From Pseudomonadota bacterium (GTDB lineage Bacteria; Myxococcota_A; UBA796; SXON01), in contig JAUXTN010000210.1 of the NCBI GenBank assembly GCA_030684355.1, positions 1 to 64,000 on the forward strand: a stretch of DNA of 64,000 bases, given 5' to 3'. Shown here one piece after another: positions 1-8,356 of the stretch (position 1 is its first letter; each line of letters opens with the position of its first letter). The notes under the pieces are model-generated. The model worked only from the letters and a program-made list of their open reading frames with translations. It was not told where the DNA came from and did not search any database. The translations under genes were made by a program, and so were the position numbers.

Positions 1-518
1 AGCCCGGGATCGGCGCCGTGCGTCGCGGTCGGGGACTCGGCGGCGGCGGCGAACGCGGCCCAGGCCTCGAGCACGGGGCGGAGGGCGGCGCGACCGTCGC
101 GCGCGAGGACGGCGCGGGGGGCGAGGAGCTGGAGCGCGGCACCACCGTGCCCGAGGACCCAGCGCTGGAGCTCCTCGCGGGGCGCGGACGGGGGAAGCGC
201 GCGGGCGCCGCGGAGGAGGGCGACCACGGTGCCGCGATCCACCGGCCCCACGAGGCGCGCGCCGCCGACGCCGTGGGCCCGGAGCGCCCCTTCGAGGCCG
301 GCGAGGGCAGCGCGCCAGGGGGGCCGCAGCGCGACGGCGGACCCGCCGACCCACATCGTGGCCCCGTCGAGCTCGAAGCTCGGCGTGGGGGCCATCGGCA
401 ACGCCGCCCAGTCGTGCGCCACGGCTTCGAGGAGGCGCGCCGCCGAGCGGTCCTGGGGATCCGGCACCCCCGCGAGGGCCGCGAGGTGGGCCGCGAACGT
501 GAGGCCGAGCTCGATCAT
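1..518 (-). CDS. Hypothetical protein, C-terminal part cut by the window edge
   Basis: An open frame on the minus strand starts with ATG at 518 and stays open to base 1, giving about 172 visible residues beginning MIELGLTFAAHLAAL. Its ATG overlaps the stop of the HEAT-like gene upstream (ATGA), so the two are probably translationally coupled. The visible part is rich in Ala and Leu, apparently helical, with no signal peptide or membrane segment. I do not recognise a family. The coupling suggests it works with the HEAT-like protein. Confidence 0.6.
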   Translation of the reverse strand, partial: MIELGLTFAAHLAALAGVPDPQDRSAARLLEAVAHDWAALPMAPTPSFELDGATMWVGGSAVALRPPWRAALAGLEGALRAHGVGGARLVGPVDRGTVVALLRGARALPPSAPREELQRWVLGHGGAALQLLAPRAVLARDGRAALRPVLEAWAAFAAAAESPTATHGADPG

Positions 519-2239
519 CGGGCGTCCCCCGCGAGGAGGGCCTCGACCTCCCCGCGGAACCTCGGCACCTCGGAAGCGACGTGCTGCAGGGCCGCGCGGG
601 CGCGCGGCGTGCCGATGGCGCGCAGCCCGTGGAGCGCGAACCGCGCGAGCGCGGGGTGGCCGACCCGTCGGCGGCCGAGGGCCAGCTCCGAGAGCGGCGC
701 CTCCGCGCGGTCCCGCGCGAGCCGCCCGTAGGCGATGCACAGGGCGCGCAGCTCCGGCTCCAGGAGGCCCGCCAGCTCGGGCGCCTGGACGCGCGCCTCC
801 AGCCACGGGAGCACCTCCGGGACCCGATGCGCCACGCCGTAGCGCAACGCCTCGATCCGCACGGCGGCGACGGGGTCGGTGAGCCGCTGGGTCACGATCT
901 CGCGGATGCGCTTCCCCGTGCTCTGCCGGAGCGCGATGAGGACCCCCTCGCGGATCTCCCCGTTCGCATGGGCGTGGAGCGCGAGCACCGGCTCCAGCAG
1001 GCGCGGATCGTCGACCCGCGCGGCCATCGCCAATCCGAGGGCGAGGACCGCGGGCTGGTCCGACGCGAGGCGCATCCGCACGCGCTCGGCGCGCGGGCTC
1101 CCGTCCTCCATCTCGCGGAGGAGCACGGCGTCCGCCAGCACCTGCAGTGCCCAGCGCGGCAGGCCCGCGGCCAGGGCGATCACGCCGTCGCCGGGGAGGG
1201 GAAGCGAGAGCAGCGAGAAGAGGGAGCCGGCGATCTCGGGGGTCTCCGTCGCGGGGATGCGCGCGAGGAGCGCCCCGCGCAGCGGCTCGGCGGTCAGCTC
1301 CGCGAACGCGGCCAGGGCGGCGTTGCGCACGGCCTCGTCGGCGGTGAGCTCGGGGTCGACGGCCTCCAACGCGTGGTGGATCAGCGGGTTCGCGTCGACG
1401 GGGCCGCCGAAGAGGTCCACGGCTGCGCAGAGCAGTTGACGCGCGACCAGGTTCGAGCCAGGGCGCGTGGCGGACGCGGGGAGGGCGGCGAGCAGCGCGC
1501 CACCGAGCTCGGTGGGGTCGAGGTCGATGCCGGCACGAATCCGCGCGGCCTCCGCCATCAGCTCCGCCGGCAGCGCGCGCCCGGCGGGGTGGACATCGAG
1601 GAGCGAGGCGGGCTCGGGCGGCAGGGTGTCGCGCAACTGGCGGAGCGTCGCGAGCGCCGCGCTGGTGAGCGAGCCGCGGTGCGAGGGCTCCTCGGGCGGC
1701 CGCGTCAGGATGTCCAGGGCGGTCAGGTTCGCGGGCGCGGGCACCGGGAGGGGGCTCGGCGGCGCGCTCACGAGCTCGAGGTGGACGTAGGCGAGCTCGG
1801 CGCGCCACAGGGCCTCGGCGAGGTCGACCACGCCGCCCGCTCGCCAGTCGGTGAGGAGGATGGCCGCAAACGCCACGACCTCACCGGGCGGGATGCCGGC
1901 GAAGATCGTGATGGTGCGCGCGCCCGCCGCGTAGAGGCCCTCGGCCAGGGCCCGATCCGCGCCCTCGAGGACCGGCAGGCTGCCGACGGCGATGGCGGAC
2001 GGCGAGATCGCGAGGAGCAGCGCAGGCACCTCCGCGAGGGCCTCCGTCACGCCGTTCACCCACGCGTCCCGGTCGGCGACGGCGAGGCGCGGCGGCGACA
2101 AGGCGCCGGGCAGGAGCCGGCCGCCCCGTGCGGAGCGGGCCAACGCGTCGAACGCGGACCGGAGCGCCGCGGCCACGTCCCGAACGGACGACGCGGACGG
2201 GTCTGGCGCGCCGCCGGCTACACCCACGGTAGTCATCAC
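515..2239 (-). CDS. HEAT-like helical repeat protein
   Basis: 574 residues starting with ATG at 2239. The protein is almost wholly alpha-helical. Residues of about 380-560 form repeating helix pairs of the HEAT/PBS-lyase type (for example DPRLLEPVLALHAHANGEI and DPVAAVRIEALRYGVAHR), which are usually protein-interaction scaffolds. The N-terminal 200 residues contain a segment similar in style to sensory or regulatory proteins, but I cannot name a domain. No signal peptide, so probably cytoplasmic. It heads a minus-strand pair with the partial gene at 1-518 and diverges from the PATAN protein over 85 bases. A regulatory scaffold role is inference. Confidence 0.65.
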   Translation of the reverse strand: MMTTVGVAGGAPDPSASSVRDVAAALRSAFDALARSARGGRLLPGALSPPRLAVADRDAWVNGVTEALAEVPALLLAISPSAIAVGSLPVLEGADRALAEGLYAAGARTITIFAGIPPGEVVAFAAILLTDWRAGGVVDLAEALWRAELAYVHLELVSAPPSPLPVPAPANLTALDILTRPPEEPSHRGSLTSAALATLRQLRDTLPPEPASLLDVHPAGRALPAELMAEAARIRAGIDLDPTELGGALLAALPASATRPGSNLVARQLLCAAVDLFGGPVDANPLIHHALEAVDPELTADEAVRNAALAAFAELTAEPLRGALLARIPATETPEIAGSLFSLLSLPLPGDGVIALAAGLPRWALQVLADAVLLREMEDGSPRAERVRMRLASDQPAVLALGLAMAARVDDPRLLEPVLALHAHANGEIREGVLIALRQSTGKRIREIVTQRLTDPVAAVRIEALRYGVAHRVPEVLPWLEARVQAPELAGLLEPELRALCIAYGRLARDRAEAPLSELALGRRRVGHPALARFALHGLRAIGTPRARAALQHVASEVPRFRGEVEALLAGDAR

Positions 2240-2301
2240 GCGGACGATACCGCATCGCCTCCGTCCTGGGGGGCCGGTCGTCGCGGAGCACCGCGATCGC
2301 G

Positions 2302-2307
2302 TATGCT
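2302..2307 (+). promoter_or_regulatory. Probable -10 box (TATGCT) for the PATAN protein
   Basis: TATGCT lies 23 bases before the ATG and is followed by CGGAG, 5 bases before the start. The same arrangement (TANNNT, a 20-30 base leader, CGGAG, 5-6 bases, start codon) recurs upstream of genes at 5509, 34042, 48696, 53955 and 58638. No convincing -35 box is seen here. Confidence 0.45.
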
Positions 2308-2324
2308 ACGGCCGCGGAGCCGAC

Positions 2325-4241
2325 ATGAGTCACACGCCGCTCGGGGAGGTCTGCCTCACGCTCGGGCTGATGCGAACCGAAGACGTGGACCTCATCCTCA
2401 CCCGCCTGCGCGAGGGAGCCCGCGCCCGATTCGGCGAGCTGGCCATCGAGCTCGGCCTCCTCGACGACGAGGGCCTGGCGCGGGCGTTGGCGCACCAATT
2501 CCGTCTCAACATGGTCCCGCCGGAGCGGCTCGCCCGGCTCTCGGTGGCGCCCGAGGTGCTCGATCTCCTGCCCCGCGGCCTCGTCCGCGAGCGGCTGCTG
2601 CTGCCCACGTTCCTCGACGAGGAGAAGCGGGTCCTCTCGCTCCTGACCTCGGATCCGACCGACATCCCCTCGCTCCGTGCCGCGCAGACTGCCGCGCGCG
2701 CCGCTCGCCTCCGCCTCTTCGTGGCGCCGCGTGGCGCGATGCGCATCCTCGTCGACCGGCTCCTCCCCGAGGACGATGCCGAGGAGCGTACCCAGGACCG
2801 CGCGCCCCCGGAGGTGCCTCGCGAGACCGCCGCCGCCGGGCTCACCGTGGTCTTCGAGCCGGACCCGGAGCGGGCGGCGGCCCTTCGCCGGCTTGAGGCC
2901 GCGGAGGGCGGCACCACCGAGATCGTCGGGGATCCGGAGCAGGTGAGCGCGTTCATCGAGGCGAACCAAGCCGACCGCGTGTTCTTCCGTCGCGCCGTCC
3001 TCTCCGAGGTCGAGCCCTACCTCCCGTCCTGGCACCGCCTCCGGCCGCTCCTCCAGATCTGCGCGCTCGACGGGTTCGGGCCCGGCCACCGGATCGGCAT
3101 CCCCTACGACCGCACCCGGGACTTCTTCTTCGGCCTCCTGGGCCACCTCGTCCTCGACGCGGACGGCGCCTCCGGCACCGGCCGACGGACCGCCGAGCTC
3201 GCGCGGGCGATGGCCGAAGGCGCCGGGCTCCCCACGGAGCAGCGCGACACCGTCGCGATCGCGTCGATGTTCACGGCGCTGGGGGACGGCGCGGACCGCC
3301 CCGGCGAGCAGGACGAGGCCGCCGGGATCCGGTGGGCGGCGGACCTGCTGCGCGCGTGGGACCCCCCGTACGACGTCCAGTCGTTGTTCGACGCCCTGTT
3401 GACGCGGGTGCGCGGCGAGGCCGGCCCGGGCGGGCACCTCGGGGCGGAGATGCTCTACACGGCGCGGGCGGCGGTGCGGGCCTCGCTGGGGCCGGGCGAC
3501 GATCCGATCGCCACGCTCGGCGGGGACGCGGCGCGTCATGACGCGACGGCGTTGCAAGCGCTCGCGGGCGTGCTGCGGCGATGGGGTCTGCGCGACCAGC
3601 TCCGGGCCGCCGAGAACGAGGCCGGCGCGGTGGTGGTGGTCGCGTCCGACGCCTCGCCAGGGGCCGCGGCGACCCGCGCGGGGCTGTCCGCCGAGGGCTA
3701 CACGGTCGCGACGGCCGACGGCGCGCCCGAGGCCCTCCGGCTCGCGCACAGCCTGCGGGCCGGGGCCCTCGTGGCCGACGGCGCGGACGACCTCGAAGCC
3801 GCGCTCCGCGCCGACGGGAGCATCCCGGTGGTGCGGATGGAGGCCTCCCCGACGACCGGAGAGGCGTCCGCGCTGCCGGCGCTGCTCGGCGCGCTGCGCA
3901 AGGTGCTCCGGCGTCGCCCCGAGGCGCCGCCGGCCGTCACCGGCCGACTCTCGGACCTCCCGCTGGTCGACATCCTCCAGACCCTCCTGCACGGCGGCCG
4001 CACCGCGCGGATCGTGGTGGTCGGCACCGCGGATCTCGGGGCGGTGCAGGTCCGCGACGGCCACCTCGTCGCCGCGACCCACGGGACCCGCATCGGCGAG
4101 GCCGCCCTCCAGACGCTCGTCTCCGGGCGCGAGGGCCGCTTCGAAGTGCGGTTCGAGGATGGCGGGGTCACGAACCTCGCGGGCACGAGCGAGTTCCTCC
4201 TTCTAGACGCCCTCCGGAAGCGGGACGAGCAGCGCGCGTAG
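2325..4241 (+). CDS. GspE-N / receiver-like / PATAN (DUF4388) multi-domain protein
   Basis: 638 residues; ATG at 2325 chosen for the CGGAG site 5 bases upstream. Residues 1-150 look like the MshEN/GspE N-terminal domain (LGEVCLTLGLMRTEDVD, then a second helical half), which in relatives can bind c-di-GMP. The middle, about 210-400, is helical and without a clear motif. Residues 434-530 resemble a response-regulator receiver (GAVVVVASDAS... EGYTVATADGAPEAL) but lack a clear phosphoacceptor Asp. Residues 537-638 form a PATAN/DUF4388 domain (TGRLSDLPLVDILQTLLHGG). No ATPase domain follows, so it is not a secretion ATPase. Such combinations are common in Myxococcota signalling; the input and output are unknown. 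Confidence 0.75.
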   Translation: MSHTPLGEVCLTLGLMRTEDVDLILTRLREGARARFGELAIELGLLDDEGLARALAHQFRLNMVPPERLARLSVAPEVLDLLPRGLVRERLLLPTFLDEEKRVLSLLTSDPTDIPSLRAAQTAARAARLRLFVAPRGAMRILVDRLLPEDDAEERTQDRAPPEVPRETAAAGLTVVFEPDPERAAALRRLEAAEGGTTEIVGDPEQVSAFIEANQADRVFFRRAVLSEVEPYLPSWHRLRPLLQICALDGFGPGHRIGIPYDRTRDFFFGLLGHLVLDADGASGTGRRTAELARAMAEGAGLPTEQRDTVAIASMFTALGDGADRPGEQDEAAGIRWAADLLRAWDPPYDVQSLFDALLTRVRGEAGPGGHLGAEMLYTARAAVRASLGPGDDPIATLGGDAARHDATALQALAGVLRRWGLRDQLRAAENEAGAVVVVASDASPGAAATRAGLSAEGYTVATADGAPEALRLAHSLRAGALVADGADDLEAALRADGSIPVVRMEASPTTGEASALPALLGALRKVLRRRPEAPPAVTGRLSDLPLVDILQTLLHGGRTARIVVVGTADLGAVQVRDGHLVAATHGTRIGEAALQTLVSGREGRFEVRFEDGGVTNLAGTSEFLLLDALRKRDEQRA

Positions 4242-4303
4242 CCAGGCCGGCTACCGCGGCCTGTCTATCGTTATTGGGTCGGCGAAGCTCCACGTTTGCC
4301 AGA

Positions 4304-4340
4304 TGCCTCCGTGTCTGCGCCCAGCGCAAACACGGAGGCA
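4304..4340. repeat. Large perfect-stem palindrome 1
   Basis: Inverted repeat with a 10-bp arm (GCCTCCGTGT / ACACGGAGGC, extended by a T-A pair), one mismatch, then a 5-bp inner stem TGCGC/GCGCA around a CCA loop. It lies in the 253-base gap between the PATAN protein and the redoxin-rhodanese gene. There is no T tract, so it is not a classical terminator. It is the first of two adjacent palindromes. Confidence 0.7.
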
Positions 4341-4365
4341 CTCGAAACGGAGCCACCTCCGGAAC

Positions 4366-4409
4366 GCCGGTCTTGCAGCGCGTTCTTGGGAACGCGATGC
4401 AAGACCGGC
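4366..4409. repeat. Large perfect-stem palindrome 2
   Basis: Inverted repeat with a 12-bp arm (GCCGGTCTTGCA / TGCAAGACCGGC), a G/A mismatch, then a 7-bp inner stem CGCGTTC/GAACGCG around a TTGG loop. The architecture (long stem, single mismatch, inner stem, 3-4 base loop) matches palindrome 1, 25 bases away, but the sequence differs. The rest of the gap, to 4494, holds only a Shine-Dalgarno site for the next gene. Confidence 0.7.
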
Positions 4410-4494
4410 CAGACGCGTTGGGGCGAGGGCCCTCCGCCACGTCCTGCGGCCGGCGACCGGACTTTCGGATAGTAGGCCCCTCCGGAGGTCCGCG

Positions 4495-5385
4495 ATGGGC
4501 TCGAAGCTGACGAACTTCCTCTCGTGGAAGCCGCTTGAGGTGGGGGAGCCCGCCACCCCGCTCTCGCTCACGGCCGATGACGGCACGTGGATCAAGCTGG
4601 ACGACTTCAAGGGCCACCTGAACGTCCTGCTCGTCTTCTTCCGGTCCCTCACGGACGCCGACACGGACGCCTGGCTCCGCGTCGTGGACGCCGCGCGCTC
4701 CGCCTTCGAGGGCCTCGACACCGCCGTGTTCGGCGTGAACACGGCCCGCACGGACGAGCTGCGTGCCCACCGCGCCCGCATCGGCACCGAGTTCTTCTTG
4801 CTCTACGATCCGCTCGCCCTCGCGGCGCGCGGCTTCCGCGCCTCCGGGCGCATCCGCCCGCTCTGCAAGGACACGGCGGTGCTCGTCGGGAAGAACGGCA
4901 AGGTGCTCTACTCCGAGCGCGGGCACGCCAATGTGGCCAAGATCCTGGCCGCCGCCGCACGCGCCGAGGGCAAGGAGGCCCCTGCCGCCCCTCCGCCCCC
5001 GCCCCCCGCGGCGGCCTCCGGTTCGGGCGCGCTCCGCACCCCCGGCCGGCCCGCCCCGGACGTCCTCGATATCGACTCGCAGCAGGCCCTCGCGCTGCTC
5101 GGCGAGAGCGACTCGCCGTTCCTGCTGGTCGACGTGCGCACGAAGTCCGAGTTCGAGTCCGACCGTTCGCCGCTGGCCCGGCACATCCCCGTCGACGAGC
5201 TCCCGCATCGCTACGGCGAGCTCGGCCAGACCAACCACGTCATCTTCGTCTGCCAGGGGGGCGGCCGGAGCGCCGCCGCGGCGGAGTTCATGACCAGCCT
5301 CGGGTCGTCGAACATCTACAACGTGGTCGGGGGCATGTCCCAGTGGACCGGTCCGCGCGAACGCGCAGCACGCACCTCTTCCTGA
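4495..5385 (+). CDS. Redoxin-like domain fused to rhodanese
   Basis: 296 residues; ATG at 4495 with a CCGGAGG site just upstream. Residues 1-160 have an AhpC/TSA-type peroxiredoxin fold (EVGEPATPLSLTADDGTW, LDDFKGHLNVLLVFFRSLT), but the place of the peroxidatic Cys reads SLTDADTDAW, with no Cys. A Pro/Ala-rich linker (about 160-190) leads to a rhodanese domain at 195-290 with the active-site loop CQGGGRS (Cys253) and the usual NVVGGMSQW end. The rhodanese half therefore looks catalytically competent for persulfide chemistry, while the redoxin half looks redox-dead. No signal peptide, so cytoplasmic. It may be a sulfur-relay or sensing protein (inference). Confidence 0.75.
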   Translation: MGSKLTNFLSWKPLEVGEPATPLSLTADDGTWIKLDDFKGHLNVLLVFFRSLTDADTDAWLRVVDAARSAFEGLDTAVFGVNTARTDELRAHRARIGTEFFLLYDPLALAARGFRASGRIRPLCKDTAVLVGKNGKVLYSERGHANVAKILAAAARAEGKEAPAAPPPPPPAAASGSGALRTPGRPAPDVLDIDSQQALALLGESDSPFLLVDVRTKSEFESDRSPLARHIPVDELPHRYGELGQTNHVIFVCQGGGRSAAAAEFMTSLGSSNIYNVVGGMSQWTGPRERAARTSS

Positions 5386-5454
5386 TCGGCCACCCGGCGT
5401 CGATCCCGGTGGGCCTTCCGAGGCCCGCAAACCGGCACAGTGGCCTCGCTCGCC

Positions 5455-5484
5455 TTGCCTGCCTGGGGCTCGGCTTGCTACCCT
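5455..5484 (+). promoter_or_regulatory. Probable sigma-70-type promoter (TTGCCT-18-TACCCT)
   Basis: TTGCCT at 5455-5460 and TACCCT at 5479-5484 are separated by 18 bases. Transcription would start near 5491, just before the CGGAG site at 5498-5502. This placement rules against the upstream GTG (5440) or TTG (5455) as start codons of the next gene and points to CTG at 5509. Confidence 0.45.
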
Positions 5485-5508
5485 GCGCACCACTTCTCGG
5501 AGCTGGCC

Positions 5509-6417
5509 CTGGCATCGCCCCTGCCCGTATGTCCGTTCTGCAAGGGCGCGGTCCCTGCGGACACGCTCCGTTTTGGCGGCAACTGCCCGCATTGCATGCT
5601 CGAGATCCCCGGCGAAGAGGCCCCGACCGATCCGGGTCTCCAGGCCCGCTTGCGCAAGGGCGAGGAAGACAAGCAGCGGCTCGCGCAAAAGCAGCGTAAA
5701 AACCGGGTTGTCGGTGCGCTCAGCTTCCTCGCGCTCCTCGGTCTGGTCGGCGCGGGCGCGTACGCGTACCAGACCCAGCAGGCCGCGCTCACCTACGAGA
5801 TGGACGACTACTACGCGACCCCGCTCTCCGAGCTCCAGGCCGCGGCGGTCCTCCCCACCCCCGCGGTTGACGGCGGCCCGGACAAGCCGGCGGCCCTGCC
5901 CGCGCTGGGCGGAGAGCGCCCCGGTGGCCGCAGGACCCCCATCGCCTCGATCGGTGCCGGAACCGGCGCCGAGGCGGGAAGCGCGCCGCGCCCACCCTCT
6001 TCCTCCCCCGGGGCCGATGGTGGTCCCCTGGCGATCGCCTCGGCCACGGGCACCGGCGGCAGCGACATCGGCGTCGGCCAGATCAAGGTCGGGTACGTCG
6101 GGAGCGACAAGGTCCTCACGGACAACGACGAGATCATCGCGATGGCCAAGGCCGTCATCAACGCGTCGAGCCCGCAGCTCACGAGCTGCTACAACAACCG
6201 GCTCAAGCAGATCGAAGGGCTCAAGGGCGCCTGGTCGGTGGAGTTCACCATCGGGCGGGACGGCACCGCCAAGAGCGTGGACGTCACGGGCGTCAACAGC
6301 ACGGACAGGGACCTCGAGCGGTGCATGTCGCAGGCGATTTCGGCCTGGAAGTTCCAGAAGATCGTGAAGGACCAGCCCGTCAAGAAGACCTACCGGTTCG
6401 GCGCCGGCAGCTGGTAG
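5509..6417 (+). CDS. Zinc-ribbon, membrane-anchored AgmX/PglI-type protein
   Basis: About 302 residues from a CTG at 5509. A four-cysteine zinc ribbon (CPFC at 8-11, CPHC at 26-29) is followed by a basic stretch, one membrane helix (about 67-87, VVGALSFLALLGLVGAGAYAY) and a long Pro/Gly/Ala linker. The C-terminal domain (205-302) has the AgmX/PglI pattern: helix with QLTSCYNNRLKQ, WSVEFTIGRDGTAKSVDVT, then ERCMSQAISAWKFQK. Relatives in myxobacteria belong to gliding-motility and TonB-like envelope machines, so a trans-envelope energising or gating role is inferred. There is no ATG, and GTG 5440 and TTG 5455 lie on or before the promoter; CTG sits 6 bases after CGGAG. The start is the least certain part. 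Confidence 0.7.
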   Translation: MASPLPVCPFCKGAVPADTLRFGGNCPHCMLEIPGEEAPTDPGLQARLRKGEEDKQRLAQKQRKNRVVGALSFLALLGLVGAGAYAYQTQQAALTYEMDDYYATPLSELQAAAVLPTPAVDGGPDKPAALPALGGERPGGRRTPIASIGAGTGAEAGSAPRPPSSSPGADGGPLAIASATGTGGSDIGVGQIKVGYVGSDKVLTDNDEIIAMAKAVINASSPQLTSCYNNRLKQIEGLKGAWSVEFTIGRDGTAKSVDVTGVNSTDRDLERCMSQAISAWKFQKIVKDQPVKKTYRFGAGSW

Positions 6418-6438
6418 GCCCTCGGCTCCCTCACCGGG

Positions 6439-6876
6439 TCAGCGCCGGGTGAGCGGCCGCCGGAGCAGGAGCGCGTCGCACCCGTCGGTGTAGTAGCGGG
6501 GACGGCACCCGACGGCGCGGTAGTCCAGGGCCTCGTAGAGCCCGATGGCCGCCACGTTGTCGCGCCGCACCTCGAGCCACGCGTTCTCGGCGGCGGGGGA
6601 GCGGGCCACCAGCTCGTCCATGAGCTCGCGGCCGAGGCCCCGGCGGCGGGCGCTGGGATCGACCGCCACCTGGAGCACGTGGAGCTCGTCGAGAACGGCC
6701 CAGCCGATCGCGAACGCGACGGGTCGCCCGGGCTCCCCCACGACGATGAAGACCCCGCCGGGGCGCGTCAGCTCGTCCTTCAGCATGCCCCACGTCCAGG
6801 GGTCCTCTGCGAAGCACACGAGCTCCAGCGCGACGACGGCGTCGAGATCGGCGGCGGTCGCCTCCCGACAGCTCAT
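6439..6876 (-). CDS. rimI: Ribosomal-protein-alanine N-acetyltransferase (GNAT)
   Basis: 145 residues of the GNAT fold. The acetyl-CoA loop is visible as VDPSARRRGLGRELMDELV, followed by AWLEVRRDNVAAIGLYEALDY, the RimI signature. RimI acetylates the N-terminal alanine of ribosomal protein S18; close paralogues acetylate other N termini. Its ATG overlaps the stop of the upstream minus-strand gene (ATGA), so they form a pair. In many genomes rimI sits with tsaB/tsaD; here those genes are elsewhere in the window. Confidence 0.8.
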   Translation of the reverse strand: MSCREATAADLDAVVALELVCFAEDPWTWGMLKDELTRPGGVFIVVGEPGRPVAFAIGWAVLDELHVLQVAVDPSARRRGLGRELMDELVARSPAAENAWLEVRRDNVAAIGLYEALDYRAVGCRPRYYTDGCDALLLRRPLTRR

Positions 6877-7373
6877 CGGGTGGTCCGCACGGAGGTCCGC
6901 GCGCGCAGCCCCGTCATCCAGCCCTGGTATGCCTCGGAGGTGATGTCGTCCCGATCCAGCACGGCGGCGGCCTGCCCCGCGTTGCGCGACGCGTAGCGTT
7001 CCACGACGAGGCGGCTGTAGAGGAAGCCGAGGAGCTGCTCGTCATCGAGGCCCCAGCGCGCGAGGAACGCCGCGTGGTCCTCGGGGTGGGGCCACCCGTC
7101 CCGAAAGCGCTCCCACCGCGCGCGCACGTCGGCGGCGGAGGGCTTGTAGATCTCGATGTCCCCCGCGAGCTCCCGGAGGATCGCGAAGTCGACGAGGCGC
7201 TGCTCCAGGGGGTACGCGGGGTCCTCCAGCGGCGCCAACGGGCTCGAGTCCCGGGCGTCAAAGTCACCCTCGAACGCGAGGTCGGACCGGGTGACGATCC
7301 GCTCGCCCACCACGTGGAGGATCCCGTCGACCACCTCGGCGCCCGCGAGCCCGGCAAGCCATAGCCATACCAT
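6873..7373 (-). CDS. Small exported protein, SurA-N-like
   Basis: 166 residues starting MVWLWLAGLAGAEVVDGI, a short signal peptide. The mature part opens with a SurA/SurA_N-like strand and helix (DGILHVVGERIVTRSDLAFE) and continues as helices (LEQRLVDFAILRELA, HPEDHAAFLARWGLDDEQLL, SRLVVERYASRN). It has the N-terminal chaperone-type module but no PPIase domain, so a periplasmic chaperone or adaptor role is only inferred. Coupled to rimI downstream; divergent from the ABC ATPase at 7439 across 65 bases. Confidence 0.6.
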   Translation of the reverse strand: MVWLWLAGLAGAEVVDGILHVVGERIVTRSDLAFEGDFDARDSSPLAPLEDPAYPLEQRLVDFAILRELAGDIEIYKPSAADVRARWERFRDGWPHPEDHAAFLARWGLDDEQLLGFLYSRLVVERYASRNAGQAAAVLDRDDITSEAYQGWMTGLRARTSVRTTR

Positions 7374-7438
7374 CGGCGTCGTTTAACCCAGGGGGGTAGC
7401 TTCGCGGCCGTCACCCGTTAGAAGGCAGCGCTCTCCCG

Positions 7439-8356
7439 ATGATCGAAGCCGTCGCCCTCACCAAGTCCTATGGCCCTCGCCTTGCGTTGGACAACGTGTC
7501 CTTCACCGTCGGGAAGGGGGAGATCGTGGGGTTCCTGGGGCCGAACGGCGCTGGGAAGACCACCACGATGCGGATCCTGACCGGGTTCCTCCCGGCGACC
7601 GGCGGGGACGCCCGCGTGGCCGGCTTCGACGTGTTCGAGTCGCCCCTCGAGGTCAAGCGCCGCGTCGGCTACCTGCCCGAGTCGCCGCCGCTGTACCCCG
7701 AGCTGTCGGTCGGGGACTACCTGGGCTTCATCGCGGAGCTTCGCGGCTTCACGGGGCGTGCGCGGCACCAGCGCGCCGGCAGCGTCATGGAGCGCGTCGG
7801 GCTCGGTGGGTGGGAAAGGCGCATCCTCGGCTCGTTGTCGAAGGGCTATCGCCAGCGCGTCGGCCTGGCCCAGGCGCTCCTCCACGATCCCCCCGTCCTC
7901 ATCCTCGACGAGCCCACGAGCGGCCTCGATCCCGCCCAGCTCATCGGCATCCGTGACCTCGTACGCTCCCTCGCGGGGACGCACACGGTCATCCTCTCGA
8001 CGCACATCCTCTCCGAGGTCGAGGCCCTCTGCCCGCGCGCGCTGGTCGTCGCGAAGGGGCGCCTCGTGGCGCAGGGAACCCTCGCCGAGCTGCGCGCGAT
8101 GGCCCCGCAAGGGGAGTGGTACCACGTCGAGGTCGACGGGCTCGATGGCCCGCGCCTCGGCGCCCTCCCCGAGGTCGACCTGGTCGAGCCGCTCGGGCAG
8201 GACGGACCGTGGCGCTCCTTCCGGCTCTCCGCGCAGCAGGACCCCCGCGTCGCGGTCGCCGAGCTGGCGCGCGCACAAGGCGCCCGCGTCCGCACCCTCG
8301 AGCACCGCCTCCCCACGCTGGAAGAGGCCTTCGTCGGCATCGTGGGGCGCGAATGA
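7439..8356 (+). CDS. Gld-type ABC exporter ATP-binding protein
   Basis: 305 residues. Walker A GPNGAGKTT near residue 34, signature LSKGYRQRVGLAQALL (an LSxG variant typical of GldA/CcmA/drug-export ATPases), Walker B VLILDEPTSGLDP, and an H-loop STHILSEVEAL. A C-terminal extension of about 90 residues follows the ATPase core. It is the first gene of a tightly packed run: the permease ATG overlaps its stop (ATGA). With GldF- and GldG-like neighbours it forms an exporter related to that described for bacteroidete gliding; in Deltaproteobacteria the substrate is not established. Confidence 0.85.
   Translation: MIEAVALTKSYGPRLALDNVSFTVGKGEIVGFLGPNGAGKTTTMRILTGFLPATGGDARVAGFDVFESPLEVKRRVGYLPESPPLYPELSVGDYLGFIAELRGFTGRARHQRAGSVMERVGLGGWERRILGSLSKGYRQRVGLAQALLHDPPVLILDEPTSGLDPAQLIGIRDLVRSLAGTHTVILSTHILSEVEALCPRALVVAKGRLVAQGTLAELRAMAPQGEWYHVEVDGLDGPRLGALPEVDLVEPLGQDGPWRSFRLSAQQDPRVAVAELARAQGARVRTLEHRLPTLEEAFVGIVGRE

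Noticed and set aside
5440..5508. GTG 5440 or TTG 5455 as the start of the zinc-ribbon protein
   Set aside because: Neither has a Shine-Dalgarno site, both lie at or before the -35 box, and the added residues look like untranslated leader.
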